64,000 nucleotides of DNA, taken from contig JAKSNZ010000002.1 of the NCBI GenBank assembly GCA_024405855.1, positions 1 through 64,000 of the forward strand. The letters run 5' to 3'. The DNA comes from Paludibacteraceae bacterium (GTDB lineage Bacteria > Bacteroidota > Bacteroidia > Bacteroidales > Paludibacteraceae). The first letter of the stretch is position 1, and every line of letters begins with the position of its first letter. The notes below the pieces were generated by a model, which did no database searches, was not told where the DNA came from, and was given only the letters and a program-made list of their open reading frames with translations. A program made the translations under genes and the position numbers. Below, one piece after another: positions 52,243 to 61,949 of this stretch.

Positions 52243-53028
52243 CTATTTCTGAAAGCAGGAAATCTTTTTCATTGCAAAGAACACAACCCAATCAGGCAGG
52301 TGCTTAATCATAGGTACAAACAAGTAGTTTAATACACCTGGCATTGAGGTCTTCTTTCCTTTGAACATAGCCTTCAAAGCCTTTTTTACAAGTTTTGCGG
52401 GTGGCATTGATACATGTAGTGCCACTGCTAACTTGCGTAGGTTTGGTGCAAGACCATAAAGTCCTGTATCTATTGCTCCAGGAGTAATGGAAGTAACTGT
52501 AACTCCGTGAGGCTTAAGTTCATACCACATTGATTTGCTGAAATTGAGGATATACGCTTTTGAGGCATTGTAGCATTGAATGCCAGGCATTGCCATCCAT
52601 GCACTCATAGAACTCATGTTCAAGATATAACCGTGTCCACGCTCAGCCATGGCGGCACCAAACAGACGTGTCATGTTTGTAACTGTGCGAATATGCAGGT
52701 GAAGCATAAGATTCACCCTCTTTTCTGCTGTGTTGGCAAGGTCATTAAAGAAAAAGACTCCGGCGTTGTTTATGAGAACCTCTATCTCTATTCCGTTCTC
52801 CTTGCAGTAGTCAAATAACTCTTGCGGAGCGCTCTCTGTAGATAAATCCTTGTAGATAGAGATAGCCTTTACTCCGTATTTTTCCCCGATTTCATCGGCA
52901 GTTTCCTTGATTTCTTTTTCCTGATTGCTTACAAGTACCAAATCATACTTATAATGCTCTGCCAAGCGATGTGCATATTGCAATCCAATGCCTGAACTTG
53001 CTCCTGTAACTAACGCGTAGAGTGACAT
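52243..53028 (-). CDS. Short-chain dehydrogenase/reductase
   Basis: The 261-residue protein has the SDR features: TGASSGIG at 8-15 (NAD(P) binding), NNAG (about 87-90), the active Ser in LNMSSMSAW (about 139) and the Tyr/Lys pair in CYNASKAY (about 152-156). Such enzymes oxidise or reduce alcohols and ketones, including hydroxysteroids and 3-ketoacyl-lipids; the sequence does not tell which. The C-terminal 60 residues (VLNYLFVPMIKHLPDWVV) are hydrophobic, like 17-beta-HSD12-type SDRs. It begins 5 bp after mutS ends on the same strand and could be co-transcribed. Confidence 0.88.
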   Translation of the reverse strand: MSLYALVTGASSGIGLQYAHRLAEHYKYDLVLVSNQEKEIKETADEIGEKYGVKAISIYKDLSTESAPQELFDYCKENGIEIEVLINNAGVFFFNDLANTAEKRVNLMLHLHIRTVTNMTRLFGAAMAERGHGYILNMSSMSAWMAMPGIQCYNASKAYILNFSKSMWYELKPHGVTVTSITPGAIDTGLYGLAPNLRKLAVALHVSMPPAKLVKKALKAMFKGKKTSMPGVLNYLFVPMIKHLPDWVVFFAMKKISCFQK

Positions 53029-53033
53029 AATTA

Positions 53034-55589
53034 TTATCCTGTTATTATTCTTCTAATCTCATTAAGCTTATTTAGTGCCTCTAGTGGAGTCAGCGAATTT
53101 ATGTCCAGATTCAGAATCTCATTCCTGACTTGTGAAAGTACAGGGTCATCAAGTTGGAACAGACTCAGTTGAAGACCCTCTCTTGTATCGGCAGCCTTCT
53201 TTAACTCTTTTGAATTTTCAGATTCAAGTTGTACAAGTATCTCTTTTGCCCTTTTAAGTATGCTTTTAGGCATTCCTGCTATCTCTGCAACATGGATTCC
53301 AAAACTATGTTCACTTCCGCCTCTGACAAGTTTCCGCAAAAATATAACTTTATTTTCAAATTCCCTAACTGAAACGTTAAAATTTTTAACTCTTTTGAAA
53401 TTTTTCTCCATTTCATTCAACTCATGGTAATGTGTTGCGAATAGGGTTCTTGCCTTTGCCTTAGGGCTCTCGTGAATATACTCAACTATAGCCCATGCTA
53501 TTGAAATGCCATCGTAGGTGCTTGTTCCTCTTCCAAGTTCGTCAAACAGTACAAGTGAGCGGTCACTCATGTTATTAAGAATGCTTGCAGCCTCATTCAT
53601 CTCAACCATAAAAGTACTTTCACCCATAGATATGTTATCACTTGCACCTACGCGTGTGAAGATTTTGTCAACTATACCTATCGATGCCGTCTTCGCAGGT
53701 ACAAAGGAACCAATCTGAGCCATCAGTGTTATTAAGGCGGTTTGCCTAAGCAGTGCCGATTTGCCTGCCATATTAGGTCCGGTTATTATTATTATCTGCT
53801 GGTCAGTGTTGTCCAGATGCACATCGTTGGCTATATATTGCTCACCTACAGCCATTTGCGTTTCAATAACCGGGTGTCTTCCATCCTTAATGTCTATGAT
53901 GAAGGAGTCATTCAGCTCAGGCTTATTGTAATTATTCTCTTTTGCCACGATGCCTAAACTGCATAGGGCATCAATGCTTGCAATTATGCGGGCAAGTTTT
54001 TGTAATTGGATGGTTTTAGCGGCACATTGGCAAACTACATCTCCTAAAATTGATTGCTCAAGAGATATTATCTTCTCCTCAGCACCCAAAATCTTCTCCT
54101 CATACTCTTTGAGTTCCTCAGTAATGTATCGCTCGGCATTTACAAGAGTTTGCTTGCGTATCCATTCTGCAGGAACCTTGTCTTTATGCATGTTACGCAC
54201 CTCAAAGTAGTATCCGAATACATTGTTGTAACTTATCTTCAGACTTGGAATGCCTGTTGCCTCACTTTCACGTTGCTGAATCTCAAGCAGATAACCCTTG
54301 CTGTTATGGGCTATACGTCTAAGGTCATCCAATTCATCACTTACTCCCTCCTTAATAACGTCTCCTTTACCAATAAGCATTGGCGGTTCATTAACAATGT
54401 AAGTGTCTATTAAATCCTTAATCTCAGAACATAACTCTGTGCTATCAAAAACATCCTGTTGTTGTGAATAAATCTCTTCAATGGCTTGCAGAGCCACTTT
54501 TAACTGAACAAGCGTTCTTGGATTTGCTCTGCCTGCGGCAACTTTTGACACCACTCTTTCAAGGTCTCCTATCAGTGAAAGTTTACTTGTAAGCCATGAG
54601 GTCAGTTCTGTATCTGAATAGTAACGTTCAACAAGTTGCTGCCGTTTGACTATTTGCTCAATGTCTTTAAGCGGAAATGCAATCCAACGTTTAAGGGTGC
54701 GGCTACCCATAGGGGTTTGCGTGTTGTCAAGTATGTCAGAAAGACTTTTCCCGTCAGCTGACGATGATTGGAACAATTCCAGATTGCGAACGGTGAATTT
54801 GTCCATCCAAACAAAACGGTCATTCTCAATTCTGCGGAGATGTGTTATATGTGATGTTTGTGAGTGTTGCGTGGAATCCAAATAGTACAGTATGGCACCG
54901 GCCGCCACTGTGGCAGACTCCATATTGTCTACCCCAAATCCTTTTAATGTCTTGACATTGAATTGCTTATGAAGCCTTTCCATAGCACTTTGCACTGAAA
55001 AACACCAGTCATCAAGAGCAAAGGAGAATATTTTTGGCAGGTTTAGGTTAAGGAATTTGTCTTTACATAAAGAGTTATAAAGAATTTCCTTTGGCATAAA
55101 ACTGCCTATGAGTTTTTCAATATACTGCTGATTGCCTTCCGCTACAAGAAACTCGCCTGTGGATATGTCAAGCATAGCAAGACCTAAGTTTCGTGTTGTA
55201 AAATTGATGGAAGCCACAAAGTTGTTACTTCCTGAATCCAGCACATTGTCATTGAAACTTACACCTGGTGTAACTATTTCAGTTATACCTCTTTTAACAA
55301 GTGTTTTTGTAAGTTTCGGGTCTTCAAGTTGGTCACAAACAGCAACCCTATACCCTGCTCTTACAAGTTTTGGAAGGTAATTGTCAATGGCGTGATGCGG
55401 AACTCCTGCCATTTCCATTTTGCCCTCATCTGAGTTTGAGCGGTGTGTAAGCGTAATGCCAAGGACTTTTGAGGCAATTACGGCATCGGTGGAGTATGTT
55501 TCATAGAAATCACCTACCCTGAACAGCAGAATAGCGTCAGGATTCTGACGTTTAACCTCAAAATATTGCTTCATTAACGGTGTTTCCAT
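53034..55589 (-). CDS. mutS: DNA mismatch repair protein MutS
   Basis: MutS recognises base mismatches and starts repair. The 851-residue product starts [30 protein letters not shown], where the Phe and Glu of the mismatch-contacting F-x-E motif are in FYETY. The ATPase domain has [14 protein letters not shown] (Walker A, about 597-610), [13 protein letters not shown] and [12 protein letters not shown] (Walker B region). The frame extends to 55673, but ATG 55589 begins the conserved part. It has a -7 box at 55670-55678, leaving a leader of about 75 nt that contains the hairpin repeat copy C. Confidence 0.97.
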   Translation of the reverse strand: METPLMKQYFEVKRQNPDAILLFRVGDFYETYSTDAVIASKVLGITLTHRSNSDEGKMEMAGVPHHAIDNYLPKLVRAGYRVAVCDQLEDPKLTKTLVKRGITEIVTPGVSFNDNVLDSGSNNFVASINFTTRNLGLAMLDISTGEFLVAEGNQQYIEKLIGSFMPKEILYNSLCKDKFLNLNLPKIFSFALDDWCFSVQSAMERLHKQFNVKTLKGFGVDNMESATVAAGAILYYLDSTQHSQTSHITHLRRIENDRFVWMDKFTVRNLELFQSSSADGKSLSDILDNTQTPMGSRTLKRWIAFPLKDIEQIVKRQQLVERYYSDTELTSWLTSKLSLIGDLERVVSKVAAGRANPRTLVQLKVALQAIEEIYSQQQDVFDSTELCSEIKDLIDTYIVNEPPMLIGKGDVIKEGVSDELDDLRRIAHNSKGYLLEIQQRESEATGIPSLKISYNNVFGYYFEVRNMHKDKVPAEWIRKQTLVNAERYITEELKEYEEKILGAEEKIISLEQSILGDVVCQCAAKTIQLQKLARIIASIDALCSLGIVAKENNYNKPELNDSFIIDIKDGRHPVIETQMAVGEQYIANDVHLDNTDQQIIIITGPNMAGKSALLRQTALITLMAQIGSFVPAKTASIGIVDKIFTRVGASDNISMGESTFMVEMNEAASILNNMSDRSLVLFDELGRGTSTYDGISIAWAIVEYIHESPKAKARTLFATHYHELNEMEKNFKRVKNFNVSVREFENKVIFLRKLVRGGSEHSFGIHVAEIAGMPKSILKRAKEILVQLESENSKELKKAADTREGLQLSLFQLDDPVLSQVRNEILNLDINSLTPLEALNKLNEIRRIITG

Positions 55590-55602
55590 ATAGACGATTA
55601 TA

Positions 55603-55658
55603 CGGTGATACGGTGATTCGGTTATGCGATATTGAATCACCAATATCACCACGTCACC
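55603..55658. repeat. Hairpin-forming intergenic repeat, copy C
   Basis: GGTGATTC (55612-55619) pairs exactly with GAATCACC (55634-55641). The wider arms 55604-55617 and 55645-55658 match at 11 of 14 positions. The repeated GGTGA(T/A) words link it loosely to copies A and B. It lies in the mutS mRNA leader. Confidence 0.55.
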
Positions 55659-55669
55659 ATTAAATTTGT

Positions 55670-55730
55670 GCAAAAATACAAAAAAAACAGTGTTTTATTT
55701 CGTTTTGTTGATAAGTTTTTGTACATTTGT
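55670..55730. promoter_or_regulatory. Divergent -7 elements: mutS (-) and the CHU_C giant gene (+)
   Basis: Minus strand TAttTTTGC at 55670-55678 faces mutS. Plus strand TAcaTTTGT at 55722-55730 faces the giant gene, 24 bp before ATG 55755. No matching TTTG at the right distance. Confidence 0.6.
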
Positions 55731-55754
55731 CAGTTGAATATAAAATGGGGTGCT

Positions 55755-58700
55755 ATGCAAAATCACAAAAATCTACTAAGCATACTGTCAATATGTGCGT
55801 TGCTGACGTTCTCAATGGGAATGTCTGCACAGTCTTGTCCTGATACTTTTTCCGGCACAACGTTCCAGCCAAAGTCTGGAGTAAAGGATAATAACTATGA
55901 TTTGGAGAGTGTAAAATTTTCTGACCCGTCATCTGAATCGTTGACAACCAGTATGAAGTTCACAATATCTTCAACTTCAATTACTCAAGGTCAATACACC
56001 GTAACAAAAGACGGATTCAGAATGGTTACCGCAGTAAGTGGAGACGCTTTTGCATTCTTTACATATACCATCAATGACTTGGTTACAACCAGTGGAAAAA
56101 ATAGTTATAAAATAAGTATTGACTTTGAGATAGCAAATGGAACCAACTGTTCATGTACAAAAGAGTGTCATAGAGGCATTAATTTTAAGCATGCTTGGGT
56201 TGATAATGGTGGTAACAAAGATGAGTATAAAGAGTATCAGAATGGTAAATACACTTGGACAAAAACCTTTACAGCCAAAGATTCCAAGGCAACAATAGTA
56301 TGGTCAGCTGACCATGCTAATAACTGTAAGACCCTAATTGTCAAATCAATTAAGGTTACTGGTTGCGTTGACAAGAAAATAGTTTCTGAAAACGGCAGTA
56401 AGGTTTGTGCCGGAGAGGAGAATGCCATGATAGCAAAGGGACTTAACGGTACTTGTAAATGGGAGATATCTAAAGATAATAAACAGACATGGCAAGTTAT
56501 TGAAGGTGCTACAGAGTCTGTAGTCACAGTTGCCATTACTGATGAATGTTATTTCCGTTGCACATGTGGAGGCGATGTACTTGTAAGCGATGTTGTCCGC
56601 CCTGTTGTATGTTGTTCTGTTGCCGGTACAAGAGAGGACGTTATGAAAGTTGATTTCAGCAGTAATTCATTAAACAGTACAAACAGAGTTAATTTTGGGC
56701 AGTTGAATGATTCAAAATCACAAGGAATAACTTCTACCTATACTTATGTGTCAAGTGGCAATGTTGATGAAAACGGATATATCATTACCACATTACCTAA
56801 AAACGGAGGGTATTGGTCTGATTCCGAAATTAAAGACCATACAACAGGTGGCACTGATTCACATAACGGATTCCTATTGGTAAATTGTGGAAAAGAGGAC
56901 AAGAGGATGTTTGAGTATCAGATTTCAAGTGGAGACTTTTGCAAGAACACTGTTTATGATTTTTCTGCCTATATTGCAAATATAGATGCAAATACCGCTT
57001 CCAATCATGAGCCTGTAAATGCAGGATTCCAAGTTTATGGTGTTGCTCCAAGAAAACAGGATGTTCTGCTTTTGGACACAGAAACAGGTGACCTTCCATA
57101 TACAGGAGATTGGGTTGAAAAAGGTGAGTCTTTCAATTCAGGAGATTACACTACATTCAAACTTATTATAAAGAATAATCATGTCAGCCAATCTACAGGT
57201 GCTGTAATAGGTAATGACATAGGTATTGATGACATTACATTCTCTACATGTTCTCCTGAAGTTAAAATCTACACCGATTCCAAATATACCACACAAGATA
57301 CAATTGTGTGCGATGATGGTAAAACTGTACACCTTAGATTGGAGGCACATGCAGTTTATGATTTAAGCACATTCTTCAAAACTCCGTATTTCCTGTTCCA
57401 AACATCCACAGACCTAAGTTCATGGGATAATGTTTTGGATTTTGCCACAACTGATGATTTTGTTGAAATAGATGTGGAAAAGACATCTCTTTATGAGAGT
57501 GGATTGTGGTACAGAGTGTGGGTAGGCGGAGATAAGGATGCAGTGGAAAAGTCTGCTGGTGACGGAAAGCCAGGCACAGGTTGCGGAAAACTTACAGCGG
57601 TGGCTGAACCTATTTTAATAAAGTATCAATGTCAATGTTCTCCAACCGATGCTCCAACTGCAAAGGACTATGCCGCCTGTCCGGTTTCAGGGACGAAACT
57701 TTTAAGAGACCAAGTCACCTCCACATATGACAATCTTCGTTTCTATGAAACGGAAACCGGTGGAACGGATTTGGGTAAGGATGCAACATTTGATGCAAGC
57801 GTAGTTGGAATAAAAACATATTATGTAACAAACCAAAAAGCAACCGATGCGTCCGGACTTCAATATTGTGAGAGTCCAAGAACACCTATTAATATAGAGG
57901 TTAAGGGTTCTGCTACAGTATCGCCGTCTGATATCAATATCTGTTTCACCCCTGAAACACCTGATTCAGAACTTACATTTGTTGCTTCTCCAACGCCAAC
58001 AACATTTGAATATACTTGGAAGAGTACAGAGGGACCATCAATTGATGCAAAGGGTGCCACATATACACTTGCCCGTCAGGATGCAAAAGGTAAAATAACA
58101 GTTACCGCAACAGACCCTACGGGAGCGGTTTGTCCTGGTACTGCATCTGTATCGTATGTTACAGCACCTAACCCTTCATTCACTCTTTCAGCCCCATCAA
58201 TGGTGTGCTTAACCAGTCCGTCTGCCATAATTTCAGCAGAGTTGACATTGGCAAACGGCACTTACACTTGGAAAAAGAATGGAACTGACGTTGAGTCTGG
58301 TACAGTTACTTCAACCACTCTTACATATACAGACCCAAGTGTCTCAACTGTCAGTGGTGACCATGTTGAGTATTCATTGAATGTGGTTAATATAAACATG
58401 CCTTCTTGTGAAAGCAACAGCTCAATAATAGTTGAGGTTGGAGACAGAATTGACATTCCACTTGTGGCAACTGACCCTGTGGTTGATAACAGAATTTGTG
58501 TCGGCAGTAAATTTGATGTTAATGCAAACTATACATTGGGTGCAGGGGAAACATTGTCTTGGAGTGTTGCAGGAGCACCTGTTCCAGGTGTAACGGGCAA
58601 GACCCTTTCCGCTCAAGAGCCAACAGAAGATACGGAATATACTGTTTCATTGGCAGGTAATGTTTGTCCTGGTGGCGGAACTTTGACAATTGGCGTTGAT

Positions 58701-59933
58701 AAACCCGTAAATCCTGTCATTGCCTCTGATGCTGATGTTGTTTGTGCAGGTACTGCCATATCAATAACAGATTCAGATGCTGAAACAGCAAGTCAATATA
58801 TATGGTATAAGGACGGGGCATTGTGGACAGAGTACTCAAGTAAGGATATTACAAGTTATGTTCCAACCGCTACAGCCACATATAAGAAAGAGGCTAAGAA
58901 TGGCTTGTGTACATCTGAGAGTAATGAGATAAGAGTTGAGGTTCAACCTGAAATTGCATTTGATGTAAGTCCGCTTGGAGCACGCATTTGTGAAGGAGGC
59001 GAAGTTGAAATTGAGATGTCAAGATATCCTGAAGGCTCAACCCTTGAATGGATTGACAATAGCACAGGACAATCAATAGCCACAACCGCTAAAACAACTG
59101 TAAAACCTGAAGCAACAACCACTTATACCGCTTCGGTAACTAAAATCTGTAAGTCAAGTAAGGAACTTACAATTACGGTTCTTGACCCAATAAATCCAAC
59201 TATTACAGATGACCTTACAATATGTGAAGGCTCTAATAAGACAATAGAGGCAAGCGGAACTAACGTTACTTCTATAGTTTGGTCTCCAGCAACAGGTCTA
59301 AGCGGCACCACAGGGGCAAGAGTTACGGCATCTCCAACTATTACAACAAAGTATAAGGCGGTTTTGGATAACGGATATTGTACAGACAGTGCTTTTGTAA
59401 CTGTAAAGGTGTCTTCACTACCAAGAGTGGCAACAATCAACATTACTGGAGAAACTTGCTTGGACAGAGGAATTTCCGTATCGGGTAAGAAAGGTACACC
59501 TCCTTATATGTTCTCATTGGACGGCAAGAATTTCACCACCGATACTGAGTTTACAGGTCTTGGCTCAGGCTACAAGATTATTTACATTCAGGACTCAGAG
59601 TACTGTCAGTCAGACACCACTTTCCAACTTGATGCTTACGCAATCAGACCTGATATATTCTTTACACCTAATGAAGACGGAGTAAATGACACTTGGAAAA
59701 TTGCAAATATTGATTGTTATGAGGGCTATATTGTAGAAATTTTTGACAGATACGGCAAACGTATTTATGTATATAAGAAAGGTAGTTTTTCAGGCGGCAG
59801 CGTAACAGATGACTTCCCTGGTTGGGACGGTTATTACAACGGTCATCAAATGTCATCTGATGACTATTGGTATCTTATTACCGTTGAGGAAATCAGAAAA
59901 CAATATAACGGACACTTTATACTTAAAAGATAA
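55755..59933 (+). CDS. Giant secreted Ig-like protein with CHU_C (T9SS type B) sorting domain
   Basis: The 1392-residue protein starts MQNHKNLLSILSICALL (signal peptide to about A25). It contains an N-terminal Cys-rich beta region (about 30-260), then several Ig-like/PKD-like modules, each with C-x-G-type starts (VVCAGTAISIT, DLTICEGSNKTIEA, RICEGGEVEIEM), and a C-terminal CHU_C domain (about 1297-1392): FFTPNEDGVNDTWKI, VEIFDRYGKRIYVY, GWDGYYNGHQM to FILKR. CHU_C is the type B sorting signal of T9SS, so it should be exported and kept on the surface or released, as gliding/adhesion proteins are. It is followed 18 bp later by PorP/SprF, its usual partner. Confidence 0.9.
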   Translation: MQNHKNLLSILSICALLTFSMGMSAQSCPDTFSGTTFQPKSGVKDNNYDLESVKFSDPSSESLTTSMKFTISSTSITQGQYTVTKDGFRMVTAVSGDAFAFFTYTINDLVTTSGKNSYKISIDFEIANGTNCSCTKECHRGINFKHAWVDNGGNKDEYKEYQNGKYTWTKTFTAKDSKATIVWSADHANNCKTLIVKSIKVTGCVDKKIVSENGSKVCAGEENAMIAKGLNGTCKWEISKDNKQTWQVIEGATESVVTVAITDECYFRCTCGGDVLVSDVVRPVVCCSVAGTREDVMKVDFSSNSLNSTNRVNFGQLNDSKSQGITSTYTYVSSGNVDENGYIITTLPKNGGYWSDSEIKDHTTGGTDSHNGFLLVNCGKEDKRMFEYQISSGDFCKNTVYDFSAYIANIDANTASNHEPVNAGFQVYGVAPRKQDVLLLDTETGDLPYTGDWVEKGESFNSGDYTTFKLIIKNNHVSQSTGAVIGNDIGIDDITFSTCSPEVKIYTDSKYTTQDTIVCDDGKTVHLRLEAHAVYDLSTFFKTPYFLFQTSTDLSSWDNVLDFATTDDFVEIDVEKTSLYESGLWYRVWVGGDKDAVEKSAGDGKPGTGCGKLTAVAEPILIKYQCQCSPTDAPTAKDYAACPVSGTKLLRDQVTSTYDNLRFYETETGGTDLGKDATFDASVVGIKTYYVTNQKATDASGLQYCESPRTPINIEVKGSATVSPSDINICFTPETPDSELTFVASPTPTTFEYTWKSTEGPSIDAKGATYTLARQDAKGKITVTATDPTGAVCPGTASVSYVTAPNPSFTLSAPSMVCLTSPSAIISAELTLANGTYTWKKNGTDVESGTVTSTTLTYTDPSVSTVSGDHVEYSLNVVNINMPSCESNSSIIVEVGDRIDIPLVATDPVVDNRICVGSKFDVNANYTLGAGETLSWSVAGAPVPGVTGKTLSAQEPTEDTEYTVSLAGNVCPGGGTLTIGVDKPVNPVIASDADVVCAGTAISITDSDAETASQYIWYKDGALWTEYSSKDITSYVPTATATYKKEAKNGLCTSESNEIRVEVQPEIAFDVSPLGARICEGGEVEIEMSRYPEGSTLEWIDNSTGQSIATTAKTTVKPEATTTYTASVTKICKSSKELTITVLDPINPTITDDLTICEGSNKTIEASGTNVTSIVWSPATGLSGTTGARVTASPTITTKYKAVLDNGYCTDSAFVTVKVSSLPRVATINITGETCLDRGISVSGKKGTPPYMFSLDGKNFTTDTEFTGLGSGYKIIYIQDSEYCQSDTTFQLDAYAIRPDIFFTPNEDGVNDTWKIANIDCYEGYIVEIFDRYGKRIYVYKKGSFSGGSVTDDFPGWDGYYNGHQMSSDDYWYLITVEEIRKQYNGHFILKR

Positions 59934-59951
59934 AAAATCTGACTTTAAACT

Positions 59952-60941
59952 ATGAAATCACATAATAATATTATGAAAAAATATTTTTTGGCAGTAGTTG
60001 CGGCAACATTGGGAATAGTTGCTCTGCATGCTCAAGAGGAGTTGATTTACAATCAGTATCATTTTAATTACTATTTGGTTAATCCGGCACTTGCAGGTGC
60101 GGAGCCTTGTCATAGCCTTATGCTTACCAATAGAATGCAGTGGGTTGGTATGAAGGATTTTCCAATGACGCAACTTCTTACTTACAAAGGCAGAGTGTGG
60201 AAAAATGTAGGTATTGGAGCATACGTTTATAATGACCGTAACGGTTATTCAAATCGTGCAGGAGGTCAGGCCACATTTGCCTATCATATTCCTTTGTCAA
60301 ACGGGCGTAAGTATTCTAAAAAGGCATCGTATGATCGTCAACTCTCATTTGGAGCATCTATCAAGGTTAATTATTTCTATATTAACACAAACAGACTTTA
60401 CGCTGATGACCCTGCCGCTCAAGCGGACAATGCCTTTGCAAATACAAGCGGAATAGGACTTAACGCCAATGTTGGTGTATACTATAAGTCATACGGTGGT
60501 TTTGTAGGACTTTCCATTACAAATCTTGTTCCTACCACTTCAGATATATACGGCGATAAGGAGTTGCCTGCACCACTTACCGGATTCCTCTTTGGCGGTT
60601 ATACATTTGATTTAGGACGTAACAGAGACAAATATCTTGAGCCAATGGCAATGCTAAAAATGAACAAGTATCTTGAGGTGAATATGGATTTGGGTCTTAA
60701 GTTTGGGCAAGAGGTTGACAGAGATTGGGGCTATTGGGTTGAGCTTTCATATCGTCATTGTTGGAACAAGAACAATATTCAGGCAATGCTTCTTATGCCA
60801 ATGTGCAGTTTCCATTGGAAAGGTCTTAATGTGGGCTACTCATTTGGATTGGATTTGAATAATCTGGTAACTCAAAATGGTGGGACGCATGAGATTATGA
60901 TTGGGTATACTTTCTGTCCGGTAAAGCACTTCTGCCGCTAA
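59952..60941 (+). CDS. PorP/SprF-family T9SS outer-membrane protein
   Basis: PorP/SprF proteins help export partner proteins carrying the type B sorting domain and anchor them. The 329-residue protein has a signal peptide (to HAQ at about 28) and the family start QEELIYNQYHFNYYLVNPALAGAE (about 28-51), GAYVYNDRNG and beta-strand pattern to the end. ATG 59973 (MKKYFLAV) is an alternative start. Directly downstream of the CHU_C gene, it is the expected partner. Its TAA stop is also the left end of the 124-bp inverted-repeat element. Confidence 0.88.
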   Translation: MKSHNNIMKKYFLAVVAATLGIVALHAQEELIYNQYHFNYYLVNPALAGAEPCHSLMLTNRMQWVGMKDFPMTQLLTYKGRVWKNVGIGAYVYNDRNGYSNRAGGQATFAYHIPLSNGRKYSKKASYDRQLSFGASIKVNYFYINTNRLYADDPAAQADNAFANTSGIGLNANVGVYYKSYGGFVGLSITNLVPTTSDIYGDKELPAPLTGFLFGGYTFDLGRNRDKYLEPMAMLKMNKYLEVNMDLGLKFGQEVDRDWGYWVELSYRHCWNKNNIQAMLLMPMCSFHWKGLNVGYSFGLDLNNLVTQNGGTHEIMIGYTFCPVKHFCR

Positions 60942-61062
60942 AATTCATTTTATAAGGCAATTTTCTCGTCAGACTTCGTTTTCACAATCCTCATTTACAA
61001 CAGTAAACTCCGGTTGTTCAAACTTCGTCTTCCTAAAACTTGCTCTTCTAAAATGAATTTTA
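60939..61062. repeat. 124-bp inverted-repeat element
   Basis: Perfect 14-bp inverted ends (60939-60952 and 61049-61062, TAAAATTCATTTTA on one side) flank an interior that also pairs partly (for example TTTAC/GTAAA at the centre, GACTTCG/CGAAGTC-like arms). The whole can fold into one long imperfect hairpin. It looks like a miniature inverted-repeat element without a transposase. It begins in the stop codon of the PorP/SprF gene and ends before the PfkB start. Confidence 0.65.
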
Positions 61063-61091
61063 CTCCAGTGGAGGACACAACTTCAAATATA

Positions 61092-61949
61092 ATGTTTGTT
61101 GTAGGTCTTGGTGAGGTTTTATGGGATTGCTTGCCTTCAGGCAGACAACTTGGCGGTGCTCCTGCAAATTTTGCGTATCATGTTTCTCAATTCGGGCTAC
61201 CTGCCTGTGTTGTCAGTGCTATTGGCAATGATTCGTTAGGTCAGGAAATTGTAGATATTTTTGAATCCAAGCAAATTAATTTTAATTTGCCTAAAGTTAA
61301 GTATCCTACAGGTACAGTACAGGTTACTCTTGATGACAAGGGTATTCCAAACTATAACATTTGTGAAAATGTGGCTTGGGATAACATTCCGTTCTCTTCT
61401 CAGTTAAAGGAAATTGCAGAAAACGCATCGGCAGTGTGTTTTGGCTCTTTGGCTCAAAGAAATGAAGTGTCACGCAAAACCATATTGAGTTTTTTGAATG
61501 CTATGCCAAAAGATTCAAAAAAGGTTTTTGACATTAATTTGAGGCAAAATTATTACTCTAAACAAATAATATCTGAATCTCTTTCAATGAGTAATATCTT
61601 TAAGATAAATGATGAGGAGTTGAATGTTTTGAAGGATATGTTTAACTACTCATGTGATGGAGAGACCTTGTGCCGTAGAATTATGGATGACTTTGACTTG
61701 GAAATGCTGGTGCTTACATGCGGAACTGACGGTAGTTATGTTTATAGTAGCATTACAAATGAGAGTTCATTTCTTCCTACTCCTAAGGTAAAGGTAGCGG
61801 ATACGGTGGGGGCAGGTGATAGTTTTACTGCTGCGTTTGTGGCTTCTGTTTTGAAAGGAAAATCATTAGCGGATGCACACAGAATTGCAGTTGATGTTTC
61901 TGCTTATGTTTGCACGCAAAACGGTGCTATGCCATCTTATAAACAATGA
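61092..61949 (+). CDS. PfkB-family carbohydrate kinase (fructokinase-like)
   Basis: PfkB kinases phosphorylate sugars such as fructose or ribose. The 285-residue product starts MFVVGLGEVLWDCLPSG, with GGAPANFAYHVSQFG (sugar binding, about 21-35) and DTVGAGDSFTAAF with the catalytic Asp (about 237-249). The family usually starts at this position. ATG 61053 lies inside the inverted-repeat element and TTG 61014 is worse, so both are less likely. The sugar is probably fructose by resemblance, but unproven. Its end overlaps dusB by 4 bp (ATGA). Confidence 0.88.
   Translation: MFVVGLGEVLWDCLPSGRQLGGAPANFAYHVSQFGLPACVVSAIGNDSLGQEIVDIFESKQINFNLPKVKYPTGTVQVTLDDKGIPNYNICENVAWDNIPFSSQLKEIAENASAVCFGSLAQRNEVSRKTILSFLNAMPKDSKKVFDINLRQNYYSKQIISESLSMSNIFKINDEELNVLKDMFNYSCDGETLCRRIMDDFDLEMLVLTCGTDGSYVYSSITNESSFLPTPKVKVADTVGAGDSFTAAFVASVLKGKSLADAHRIAVDVSAYVCTQNGAMPSYKQ

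Noticed and set aside
52243-53028. SDR gene as the 3-beta-hydroxysteroid dehydrogenase of the reductase operon
   Set aside because: It lies 48 kb away, next to mutS, and nothing in its sequence points specifically to steroids; kept as a generic SDR.
61014-61091. Earlier starts (TTG 61014, ATG 61053) for the PfkB gene
   Set aside because: They lie in or at the edge of the inverted-repeat element, and the kinase family starts at MFVVGLGE.
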